Positions 27,501 to 34,234 of a stretch of 35,091 bases of DNA are shown piece by piece. The notes beneath the pieces were generated by a model that was not told the origin of the DNA, made no database searches, and saw nothing but the letters and a program-made list of their open reading frames with translations. Every line of letters begins with the position of its first letter. Within the stretch, counting starts at the first letter, position 1. The position numbers and the translations under genes are program-made. This DNA comes from Verrucomicrobiaceae bacterium (GTDB taxonomy: Bacteria; Verrucomicrobiota; Verrucomicrobiia; Chthoniobacterales; Chthoniobacteraceae): contig SXWH01000001.1 in the NCBI GenBank assembly GCA_005791535.1, forward strand, positions 1 through 35,091, read 5' to 3'.

Positions 27501-27983
27501 TCAGGCAGGCGTCGCGTCGCGTCGGAAGAGCGATTGCACGTCGTCCGGATTCATGTCGCAAAGGTCGAGGCCCATGTTGCCGCGGGCGTTGGCCACTTTG
27601 AGCTGTTCGGCAATCGCCTTCACCACGGGTGCTGCGTAGTACTTCATGGAGCCAACCGTCTGCTGCGTGCCGAAAACGAGGACAAGAAGCAGGTGTTCGT
27701 CGATGTTCAGGATGAGCGTACTGTAGGTTTCGCCCTGCTGATACATGCTGCTGAAGTTGTGCTCATTGACCAACTGCGCCATGAAGTGCGTGGCGTTGAA
27801 CGCGTTGGAGCCGAGGGTCGCGAGGGTCACAGTATCGAGCGATTCGCTGGAACCGTACTGGTGGATAAGGTAGCCAGCTTTCTCGACGATCATCGAAAGC
27901 ATCGCCTCGCTTTTCCTGACCAAATCCCGAAGGACCTGGTCGAAGAAATTCATGTCTTCTTCGATGAGTTGTGGAAATGCCAT
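27501..27983 (-). CDS. MglB-like roadblock/LC7 protein
   Basis: This 160-residue protein has the roadblock pattern. An N-terminal helix (MNFFDQVLRDLV) leads to strand SMIVEKAGYLIHQYG, with the conserved D/K-x-x-G turn. A long helix over about residues 55-72 follows, then strands SSMYQQGETYSTLILNID and HLLLVLVFG, and the closing helix VGSMKYYAAPVVKAIAEQL. In Myxococcus, MglB is the GTPase-activating partner of MglA and sets cell polarity; Ragulator-type and Rags-like pairs in other organisms use the same fold. The gene follows mglA by 13 bases and is the last gene of a three-gene operon ending in a strong terminator. GAP activity for this copy is inferred from position and fold. Confidence 0.85.
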   Translation of the reverse strand: MAFPQLIEEDMNFFDQVLRDLVRKSEAMLSMIVEKAGYLIHQYGSSESLDTVTLATLGSNAFNATHFMAQLVNEHNFSSMYQQGETYSTLILNIDEHLLLVLVFGTQQTVGSMKYYAAPVVKAIAEQLKVANARGNMGLDLCDMNPDDVQSLFRRDATPA

Positions 27984-27996
27984 GGTGGTTGCCGGG

Positions 27997-28596
27997 TTAT
28001 TTGTTGAGATACTTGTGGATAAGCATCTTTGTGATCATGTTCAGGGTCTCAAAAACTCCCTCGGTCTTGCTCGCAACCGCTTCGAAATACGGGACGTGGA
28101 CGTCGCGGTTGTTGAGCACGTATTCGAGATACTCGACCGGCGCGGCGTCGGGCGTGTCGCGCTTGTTGTACTGGATGACGTACGGAATGTCGTCGAGGTT
28201 GAGGTTGAGAGACTTCAGATTGTCCACCATGTGGCCGAAAGTCTCAATATTCTCGCCCATCTTGTCGTACTGACTGTCGGCGACAAATACGATGCCATCG
28301 ACTCCGCGGAGCACGATCTGGCGGGTCGCGTTGTAGATGACCTGACCGGGCACGGTGAACAGCGAGAACTTCGTCTTGAAGCCCTTGATGGTCGTGGCTT
28401 CGAGCGGGAAGAAATCGAAGAACAATGTGCGATCACTGCTCGTTGCGAGCGAGGTCATCTTGCCCTTGGCGGCCGGATCGGGCACCTGGACGTTTTCGTG
28501 AACCTGCTCGAGGTTGGTGGTTTTACCGCTCTTTGCAGGACCGTAATAAACGATCTTGAGCTGGAGCTCCTTGGTTGCGCGGTTGATAATGGCCAT
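27997..28596 (-). CDS. mglA: MglA-type Ras-like small GTPase
   Basis: This 199-residue protein is about the length of Myxococcus MglA. The P-loop GPAKSGKT is at residues 19-26. The switch-1 segment LATSSDRTLFFDFFPLE is at 50-66 and closely resembles the MglA signature. G3 reads TVPGQ at 81-85, with Thr where Ras proteins have Asp, a hallmark of the MglA family. VFVADSQ is at 103-109 and the base-specificity motif NKRD at 144-147. The protein should cycle between GTP and GDP states in the cytoplasm and localise to cell poles or surface machinery. It lies between two roadblock-domain genes, 21 bases after the upstream one and 13 before the downstream one, so the GTPase and its probable regulators are made together. 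No clear Shine-Dalgarno site precedes the ATG. Confidence 0.95.
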   Translation of the reverse strand: MAIINRATKELQLKIVYYGPAKSGKTTNLEQVHENVQVPDPAAKGKMTSLATSSDRTLFFDFFPLEATTIKGFKTKFSLFTVPGQVIYNATRQIVLRGVDGIVFVADSQYDKMGENIETFGHMVDNLKSLNLNLDDIPYVIQYNKRDTPDAAPVEYLEYVLNNRDVHVPYFEAVASKTEGVFETLNMITKMLIHKYLNK

Positions 28597-28617
28597 GATG
28601 TTTTTTGGGCTGGATGG

Positions 28618-30201
28618 TTATTGGTTTTGTGCGGCCAGCTCGTTGCAAACGAGGTGGAGTCCCGCAGGCAGGCTTTCCCCGGATTTACCGAGGGCGGCGA
28701 AAAAGAGTTTCCCGTTCCGGAAGAAACGGACAGTGCCGTGGTCGGTGTCGAGCGTGACGCAGTTGGTCGCGCCAAGCTGCATCTCGCCGGCGTACTGATC
28801 CATGCGGCCGAAAATTTGCGGCATGAAAGCAGCGAACGTATCCGCCGAGTATCCCTCCGGAAGACGCTGCGTGACGACAAGCCCTTCGCCGAGCGCGACA
28901 ACGACGCCGGCGACGCCCGGAAGCGCGCAGGTAAGCTTCACCAGCTCGTTCGGCGCCCAGTCTGTCTTGTCAGGCATCGCGAACAGCTCGCGGAGGTTCA
29001 TCGGGTCGCTCTTCGCGGCAACCGAAAGCGCAGCCGGCACCAGAGCAGGGGCCGCTACAACAGCGGGCGCCTCTTGCGCGAGCACAGCGGGCTGCGGCGC
29101 GACCTCGGCAGCTGGCCGGGCGACCGGCGCAGGCTCCTGGGAGGCGGGCATCGCGGCTGCAGCCGCGGGAGCGCGACCGGCAGCCGGGCCAAAGAAATCG
29201 GGAAGGCTCGTATCCGCCTGTGCCGCGCGCTTTCTGGCACCGGTCGCAGCGACGAACGCAGGAGCTACGATTTTCAGCGGAAGCGTAAACTGGGTATCAT
29301 CGGGGATATTCAGCACTCCCGTCGGCGGCGGAGTAAGCCAGCGGCGGATCTGCTCCCACGAGAATGCCACACGGCCCTTTTGGAGCAACGGACCGACTTC
29401 GCTTGCGGGGATCAGGATTCTGGAATCGCCGGGGAGCACCGACAGCTCGTTGCGGAACGATTCCTGCCAGCCGGCGGCGACTTCGACGAGAAGAAGCGAA
29501 AGTTCGCCGCTGAGATTGAGCTTTTCCTGCGCCGACGATGCCGGTGCCGGTGCCGGTGCCGGAGGCTGGCTGGCTGGCACGGGCGCGATGCCGGGCATCT
29601 TCAGCTTCCGCTCCTGCGCGGCAGGTTGAACAGGAGGCTCCGGCTGCCGGGCGGCGGCCAGCGGCGACGGTAGCGGTGCTGCCGGCTTCGGGGCCGGGGC
29701 GGGCGCGGCAACGTCCTGCGGATTCGCCACATGGCGCGAGTTCTGGTCGTCAAACAGACCGACTGCATCATCGGGCACTTCGTAGCTGCGCTGGTCATCG
29801 CGCCGTTTCAGTATCGTCGGGTTCACCGTCTTGAAGACCTCGGCGAGCGGGACATCCACCATCCGCTTGTCCTCAGCCTGCTCTTTGCGGAATGTCCCGC
29901 TCGGAGCCTGGCGGTAGAGACTCGCAAGTGACATGCGCACCGTCCCGCTTGGCAGTTGTTTCATGATCGCGGCGACTGGAAGCACGACCTTCACGTCCGA
30001 TGCGGGCATTTGATTCACCTGCTCTTTCAAGTCCGCAGGAAACCGATCCAAAATCGCGCGGAGCGACAACGAAGCAACGGCTACACCGCTGTGGGCCTCG
30101 GGATGACGGGAAGCCGGCGTCTCCGCGACTTTCGTGCGGACGGCGGTTTTTCCGGCGTGCTCACCATTCTTGGTGAAGAGTTTTTTCAGGAAGTTGAACA
30201 T
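28618..30201 (-). CDS. Two-module protein with C-terminal roadblock-like domain, first gene of the mglA operon
   Basis: I do not recognise this 527-residue protein as a whole. After the N-terminus MFNFLKKLF come two related modules, residues 44-150 and 231-337, aligned by VVLP/ILIP, L..G.V..S, P.G and VPL/LPL positions. They are joined by Pro/Ala-rich linkers (about 160-222 and 338-395). The C-terminal 400-527 has roadblock/LC7 character: helix NELVKLTCAL, strand GVVVALGEGLVVTQ, helix FAAFMPQIFGRMDQY, strands TNCVTLDTDHGTVRFF and KLFFAALG, and a closing helix. Short roadblock proteins bind MglA-type GTPases, so this domain may too. No signal peptide or membrane segment is seen, so it is probably a cytoplasmic scaffold. 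It is the promoter-proximal gene of the operon with mglA and the MglB-like gene. The module function is unknown. Confidence 0.75.
   Translation of the reverse strand: MFNFLKKLFTKNGEHAGKTAVRTKVAETPASRHPEAHSGVAVASLSLRAILDRFPADLKEQVNQMPASDVKVVLPVAAIMKQLPSGTVRMSLASLYRQAPSGTFRKEQAEDKRMVDVPLAEVFKTVNPTILKRRDDQRSYEVPDDAVGLFDDQNSRHVANPQDVAAPAPAPKPAAPLPSPLAAARQPEPPVQPAAQERKLKMPGIAPVPASQPPAPAPAPASSAQEKLNLSGELSLLLVEVAAGWQESFRNELSVLPGDSRILIPASEVGPLLQKGRVAFSWEQIRRWLTPPPTGVLNIPDDTQFTLPLKIVAPAFVAATGARKRAAQADTSLPDFFGPAAGRAPAAAAAMPASQEPAPVARPAAEVAPQPAVLAQEAPAVVAAPALVPAALSVAAKSDPMNLRELFAMPDKTDWAPNELVKLTCALPGVAGVVVALGEGLVVTQRLPEGYSADTFAAFMPQIFGRMDQYAGEMQLGATNCVTLDTDHGTVRFFRNGKLFFAALGKSGESLPAGLHLVCNELAAQNQ
29191..29511 (-). 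repeat. Module copy B within the roadblock scaffold gene
   Basis: This segment encodes residues 231-337. It aligns with copy A without gaps over about 30 residues starting at DSRILIPASEVG (259), with identical D, P, L, G, V, S and R positions. A gap of about three residues follows, and the PL strand and the (V/L)PD segment are then in register. Confidence 0.6.
29539..29562. repeat. Hexanucleotide tandem repeat TGCCGG x4
   Basis: There are four exact copies of a 6-base unit, coding for the PAPAPAPA part of the Pro/Ala linker on the minus strand. GGCTGGCTGGCT, a short tetranucleotide run, follows at about 29564. Copy-number change by slippage would add or remove PA pairs without breaking the frame. 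Confidence 0.85.
29752..30072 (-). repeat. Module copy A within the roadblock scaffold gene
   Basis: This segment encodes residues 44-150, containing DVKVVLPVAAIMKQLPSG from residue 69 and VDVPLAEVF from residue 115. See copy B at 29191-29511 for the alignment. Confidence 0.6.
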
Positions 30202-30382
30202 TTGGCTGAATGGGCTGGATTTGCAAAAAGGAGAAGTAGCAGCCGCAATGCCAACCCGCGTGGATGATCGAGAAATCGTGAATCATCACTCCGGATTCCA
30301 TCCGGCGCGGGGCTTGCTTTAAAAGTCATACGCAGCGCTTGTGCCTGCAGACCGCACCAATATAAACGTTCTTACTCGCATC
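30202..30382. promoter_or_regulatory. Divergent control region of the MglA/roadblock island
   Basis: This 181-base gap lies between the minus-strand roadblock/mglA operon and the plus-strand response-regulator operon, so both promoters should be here. Two small inverted repeats are visible. GATGAT...ATCATC lies around 30263-30287, and CCGGA-TTCCA-TCCGG follows at about 30291-30305. Either could be an operator, for example for a regulator acting on both operons, but they are short. No convincing sigma-70 boxes were found. Confidence 0.4.
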
Positions 30383-31438
30383 ATGGGTCATCGCCAAAAA
30401 ATTCTCATTCTCGACGACGAGCAGGACCTCCTCGAAATCTATCAGGAAATTCTGGCACGCCTTCCCTCGCAGCCTGAAATCCGAACCGCCAGCAAGGGGA
30501 CCGAGGCGATCGCAGCGCTTGAGGCGGAACCGTTTGCCCTCCTGCTGGTGGACCTCAATATGCCGCAGATGGACGGCTTTCAGGTGCTCGCCATCGTGCG
30601 TCGCCGGTTCCCGGCGCTCCGCACCGTGGTAATGACCGGCGCGACTGACGAAGACCTCCGCGGCCGCGCATACCGGGTCGGCGTAGACCTTTACATCGAA
30701 AAGCCGAAGACAGGTCGAGAGATCATCTTCTTCGTGGACTGCATTGAATCGCTGCTCGAACGCGAGAGCCAGGGTGGCTTCCGCGGAGTACAGAGCAAGA
30801 CCTTGCTCGATATCATCCAGCTCGAGTGCCTCACGCAAAACACCTGTGTGCTACGCATCACCAGCGAGAACGGCGAAGGCAGAGTATGGATTCAAAAAGG
30901 CGAGATCGTGGACGCCGCCGTCGAGGACAAGGCGGGCAAGGAAGCCATCGTGGAAATGCTCGCCTGGACGGCGGGGAACTTCGAAGTGCTCCCTTACGGC
31001 CTGCCGCGGCCGCGCACAATTTTCATGAACTACGAATCGCTGCTCATGGAAACCGCGCAATCCATGGACGAGGCGAACGAGGAATCCGCCGCCGAAAAAC
31101 CCACGCCCGAGACCATTCTCGCGTCGTTTGCGCGGTTCACCGGCGTACAGTTTGCCATCGCGGTGGACTCGGGCGAACACATGAAATACGAGCACTGGGG
31201 CGCCGACGAACCGGCCCCTATCGCGTTGTGGATCCGTGAGAACACCTCCGCCTTCAAAGCCCTCGGCGAAAAACTCGGATGCGGCGAACTGCTCGATGCC
31301 GAAACGCTCGGCAGCCAGCGGCACCTTTCCATCATCTCAGGTGACGAAGAGGCCCTCGGCATCGGCTTCACCCGCGCACTCGGCCTCCGCCAGATCCGCG
31401 AAACCCTCAAGCAAATCGAAGCAAAATGGGCATACTGA
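30383..31438 (+). CDS. Response regulator: receiver, PATAN (DUF4388) and roadblock-like domains
   Basis: The ATG at 30383 gives 351 residues starting directly with the receiver strand (GHRQKILILDDEQ). A GTG at 30341 would add 14 residues. The receiver has Asp11/Asp12, phospho-acceptor Asp57 in LLVDLNMPQMDG, Thr85 in VMTGAT and Lys107 in EKPK, so it should be phosphorylatable. Residues about 131-207 match the PATAN/DUF4388 pattern: SKTLLDIIQLECL, a strand ending in RVWIQKGEIVDA, then KEAIVEMLAWTAGNFEVLP. The C-terminal 250-350 looks like a divergent roadblock domain (QFAIAVDSGEHMKYEHWG, RHLSIISGDEEALGIGF and a final helix). There is no DNA-binding domain, so output is probably by protein-protein contact. 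The next gene overlaps its 3' end by 13 bases. Confidence 0.88.
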   Translation: MGHRQKILILDDEQDLLEIYQEILARLPSQPEIRTASKGTEAIAALEAEPFALLLVDLNMPQMDGFQVLAIVRRRFPALRTVVMTGATDEDLRGRAYRVGVDLYIEKPKTGREIIFFVDCIESLLERESQGGFRGVQSKTLLDIIQLECLTQNTCVLRITSENGEGRVWIQKGEIVDAAVEDKAGKEAIVEMLAWTAGNFEVLPYGLPRPRTIFMNYESLLMETAQSMDEANEESAAEKPTPETILASFARFTGVQFAIAVDSGEHMKYEHWGADEPAPIALWIRENTSAFKALGEKLGCGELLDAETLGSQRHLSIISGDEEALGIGFTRALGLRQIRETLKQIEAKWAY

Positions 31439-32142
31439 AGCCATTCCACCGCACCCAGGTCCCGATTGAGGCGAAGCGCATCCCGTCGGGATGTTTCGCC
31501 GTGAATCGCGCCGGCGCCATTGTCACCTCCACACTGCCGGGCTGGTTCTCCCAAAAGCTCACGGTTGAAATCGGCCGCGTTGTGGCGGAAGCCATCCGTT
31601 CCGCGCAGGAAACCGACCTCGCAGTCGCCGAGCTCCACATCAATTACTCGGGAATCGAAATCACCGCCCGCGACCTTCGCGGTGGTGCGCTCGTCTTCCT
31701 GCGACCCCGCAACAACACTTTTATCCGTCCGGAACTCTCTTCATCCATGAACTTCAAGAACATCGACGAATTCATCCTCCACATGGAGGCAAACATCGAA
31801 TGCTGGAAGCAATTCAACCAGTACATCAACCTCGCGCGGGACAAAAAGTTCACGCCTGAGGACGAAGCCCAATTTCTCGATCTCAAGAGCCTTCTCACGC
31901 AAGGCAGCGAGTCCATCGCCGCTGCGGAAGTCAAAGGCGGGCCACGCAAGGAGGAAATCCTCGCACTTTTCGCCGCAGCTCCGAGTCTGCGTTTCCTGTC
32001 GGATATGGGTGACGCAATTCCGACCGTGGAAGGCCAGTGGCACCGCATCTATCTCGCGCTTCAATCCCTGCTCGGCCAGCTCAAGGTCCAGCAGAACAAA
32101 GCCGAGGAGTCGAAGGGCTGGAGCCTCTTCGGCCGCAAGTAA
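31426..32142 (+). CDS. Roadblock-like protein with helical C-terminus
   Basis: This 238-residue protein overlaps the end of the response regulator gene by 13 bases, so the two are translationally coupled. Residues about 20-95 fit a roadblock fold: strands GCFAVNRAGAIVTSTLP, a helix KLTVEIGRVVAEAIRSAQ, and strands AVAELHINYSGIEITARDL and GGALVFLRP. Residues 100-238 are mainly helical and charged, with a FKNIDEFILHMEANIECWKQ helix, a DLKSLLTQG stretch and a basic end (WSLFGRK). I know no named family for the full protein. Position suggests it is the partner of the receiver protein or of the MglA GTPase encoded divergently. No signal peptide or membrane segment is seen. Confidence 0.7.
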   Translation: MGILKPFHRTQVPIEAKRIPSGCFAVNRAGAIVTSTLPGWFSQKLTVEIGRVVAEAIRSAQETDLAVAELHINYSGIEITARDLRGGALVFLRPRNNTFIRPELSSSMNFKNIDEFILHMEANIECWKQFNQYINLARDKKFTPEDEAQFLDLKSLLTQGSESIAAAEVKGGPRKEEILALFAAAPSLRFLSDMGDAIPTVEGQWHRIYLALQSLLGQLKVQQNKAEESKGWSLFGRK

Positions 32143-32176
32143 GTCGCGCATCAAATTTGCGGAGGTCCCGCGTAAT

Positions 32177-32222
32177 CAGCGGCGCATCCGGAGTCGGTCC
32201 TTGATCACTCCATGCGCCGCTG
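32177..32222. repeat. Perfect 11-bp inverted repeat between the roadblock-like gene and the P450 gene
   Basis: CAGCGGCGCAT (32177-32187) and ATGCGCCGCTG (32212-32222) are exact inverse complements separated by 24 bases. The structure begins 34 bases after the upstream stop and ends 19 bases before the P450 ATG. No T-run follows, so it is a weak candidate for an intrinsic terminator. It could be an operator or an mRNA hairpin shielding the P450 start. Confidence 0.65.
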
Positions 32223-32241
32223 TTCACATTCACGAAACAAC

Positions 32242-33381
32242 ATGAATCCAAGCCCCGATCCGTTCCGTGAAAAGCGACAGTCTGACGGCGTGCTCAAGTG
32301 CCCGTTTCATGGCGAGCCCATCACCATGATTCTCCGCCACGAGGACGTGCGGAAGGCGGCAAAGGACTGGAAGACATTCAGCTCCGACGCTCCGTTTCGC
32401 GTGCCGATTCCCTCCGAGGAAGGTGTGCGCACCATGCGCCAGCTCCCCATCGAAACAAACCCGCCCGAACACGGCGACTATCGCGAAATCGTGGAGCCGT
32501 TTTTCCGCAGACCGAAGACGCCGGAGATGATCGCGAAGGTCGAGGCACTCATCGACGAATTGCTCTCCGATGCGCTGCAGCGCGACTCCGTGGATGTCGT
32601 CGGCCACTTCGCGCTTCACCTTCAATCGCGGGCACTCACCTACCTGCTCGACGTCCCGGAGAGCGAGGCCGACACGTGGATCGGCTGGGGCACCCACGTC
32701 TTCAAAGTCGGCGAAGGCACGGCAAAAGGCGCCGCCCTCGAAGCCTACCTGCACGCGCAATTCGACAAAGCCGCCGCTGCACCGGGGAACGACTTTTTCA
32801 GCGCGCTCACACAGGCGGAGTTTCGCGGGCGCCCGCTCACCCGCGAGGAAATGATGGGGTTTGGAAATCTCACGTTCGCGGGCGGTCGCGACACGATCAT
32901 CTACTCCGTCTCCGCCATCCTCGCCCACCTCGGCCGCAATCCGTCGGCGCTGGAGTTCCTTCGCGAGGACCCGGCGCGCATCGTCCACGCGAGCGAGGAG
33001 TTCTTCCGCGCATTCATGCCGCTCACGCAAATCGGCCGCGTCTGCCCGGAGGACACCGACGTCCTCGGGACCACGGTGAAGGCCGGCGAGCGCATCGGCC
33101 TTTGCTGGTCCTCGGCAAACAACGACGAAACCGTCTTTGAAAACCCCGCGGAAGTCCGTCTCGACCGGAAGCCGAATCCGCACCTTTCTTTCGGCTTCGG
33201 CACCCATCTCTGCCTCGGCGCGCCGCACGCGCGGCTGCTCATTCGCACGCTTCTCAAAAAGCTCACGGAACGCGTGGCAAAAATCACCGTGCTTGAGGAA
33301 ACGCCCCACGTCGAACGCGAAGCCGTGTTCCAGCGCGAAGTCGGCCACGACTCGCTCGCGGTCCGCTTCTCGCCGCTTTAA
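32242..33381 (+). CDS. Cytochrome P450
   Basis: This 379-residue soluble protein is in the size range of small bacterial class I P450s. The heme loop FGFGTHLCLG is at residues 317-326 with the axial ligand Cys324. The K-helix ExxR is Glu253-Phe-Phe-Arg256. The I-helix reads AGGRDTI at 213-219, keeping the Asp-Thr pair used in oxygen activation. ETNPPEHGDYR at 71-81 matches the usual DPPEHTRLR region, with Asn for Asp. An ATG at 32212 would add ten residues but lies inside an inverted repeat; 32242 (MNPSPDPF) is preferred. No ferredoxin or reductase gene is adjacent, so the redox partner is elsewhere. The substrate is unknown. The stop lies 12 bases from the convergent Nif3-like stop. Confidence 0.93.
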   Translation: MNPSPDPFREKRQSDGVLKCPFHGEPITMILRHEDVRKAAKDWKTFSSDAPFRVPIPSEEGVRTMRQLPIETNPPEHGDYREIVEPFFRRPKTPEMIAKVEALIDELLSDALQRDSVDVVGHFALHLQSRALTYLLDVPESEADTWIGWGTHVFKVGEGTAKGAALEAYLHAQFDKAAAAPGNDFFSALTQAEFRGRPLTREEMMGFGNLTFAGGRDTIIYSVSAILAHLGRNPSALEFLREDPARIVHASEEFFRAFMPLTQIGRVCPEDTDVLGTTVKAGERIGLCWSSANNDETVFENPAEVRLDRKPNPHLSFGFGTHLCLGAPHARLLIRTLLKKLTERVAKITVLEETPHVEREAVFQREVGHDSLAVRFSPL

Positions 33382-33395
33382 AAGCCGGCCGGCTT
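33382..33395. repeat. 14-bp perfect palindrome at convergent stop codons
   Basis: AAGCCGGCCGGCTT overlaps the last base region of the P450 gene's end and reaches into the Nif3-like stop. As a loopless palindrome it would make only a short hairpin in RNA. It is a possible bidirectional terminator element, though T-runs are missing. Confidence 0.45.
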
Positions 33396-34149
33396 ACAGG
33401 CCCGTGGGGTGGTCGATGAAGTGCGACGGCAGCCGGTATTTCTTCGCAACGTGCTCCGCGAGGGCGCGGACGCCGAACGTCTCCGTCGCGTAGTGTCCGC
33501 CGTAAAAAAGGTTCACGCCCAGTTCCTCCGCCAGCGTGTAGCTGTCGTGCGGGCCTTCACCGGTGACGAAGGCATCGCAGCCGAGCGCCGCAGCGGCCGC
33601 AACTTCGCGACCTGCGCCGCCTGTCACCACGCCGATGCGTTTGATGCGCTCCGGTCCGCCGGGTGCGACGTGGACGCGTCCATTCACCGCTGCTTCGAGT
33701 TTTTTTGCGAGCGCGGCGCGCGTAGTCGCCAGCTCGCCGGTGAGTCCGATCATCTGTCCCTTTGCTGAAAACGCCGGCTTCGTCTTCTTCAAGCCCAGCG
33801 CTTTTGCGAGCAGCGCGTTGTTTCCAAGCACCGGATGCAAATCGAGCGGCAGGTGCGAGCTGAAAATCGCCAGGTCGCCATCCACCGCGATCTGCACCTT
33901 CCGCCGCAGCGCACCCGTGAACGGCTGCGCGCCGCCCCACAGCAGTCCGTGATGCACCAGCAGCAGCGTGCCCGGCACCGAGGCCGCCACGCGCAACACC
34001 GCTTCGCACGCATCCACCGCACAGGCCACGCGCGACACCGTGCCGCTGTTTTCAAACTGAAGCCCGTTGTGCGCGCCGGGGTAATCGCCGATGCGGGCGT
34101 GATCGAGGAGTTGCTCCAAATGGCGGACGATGTCTGCGAGTTTCGGCAT
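33394..34149 (-). CDS. Nif3-like dinuclear metal centre protein (YbgI family)
   Basis: This 251-residue protein starts at the ATG at 34149 (MPKLADIVRHLEQL). The longer open frame to 34461 runs antisense into the spmA-like gene and is not used. Family motifs are LVHHGLLWGG near residue 70 (two metal-binding His), SSHLPLDLHP (metal Asp and His), and GHYATETFG near the C-terminus (metal His and Glu). The C-terminal third has VTGGAGREVAAAAALGCDAFVTGE, a classic stretch of this family. Nif3/YbgI proteins form hexameric toroids with two metals per subunit. They are often annotated as GTP cyclohydrolase I type 2 or NIF3, but the physiological reaction is not settled. It is divergent from the spmA-like gene. 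Confidence 0.92.
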   Translation of the reverse strand: MPKLADIVRHLEQLLDHARIGDYPGAHNGLQFENSGTVSRVACAVDACEAVLRVAASVPGTLLLVHHGLLWGGAQPFTGALRRKVQIAVDGDLAIFSSHLPLDLHPVLGNNALLAKALGLKKTKPAFSAKGQMIGLTGELATTRAALAKKLEAAVNGRVHVAPGGPERIKRIGVVTGGAGREVAAAAALGCDAFVTGEGPHDSYTLAEELGVNLFYGGHYATETFGVRALAEHVAKKYRLPSHFIDHPTGL

Positions 34150-34234
34150 GGCGCGGACCGTACGAACACACGCCGCCAATCGCGAGCGCGAAAAATTTCC
34201 TTTGTTCCCCGCGCCGCTTGTTGTTCCTGACTCC

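Noticed and set aside
27952-29673. Open frame of 573 codons on the plus strand
   Set aside because: It covers mglA and parts of both roadblock genes in antisense. The MglA motifs prove the minus strand is the coding one.
32230-33348. Open frame of 372 codons on the minus strand
   Set aside because: It is antisense to the P450 gene, which has intact heme, ExxR and I-helix motifs.
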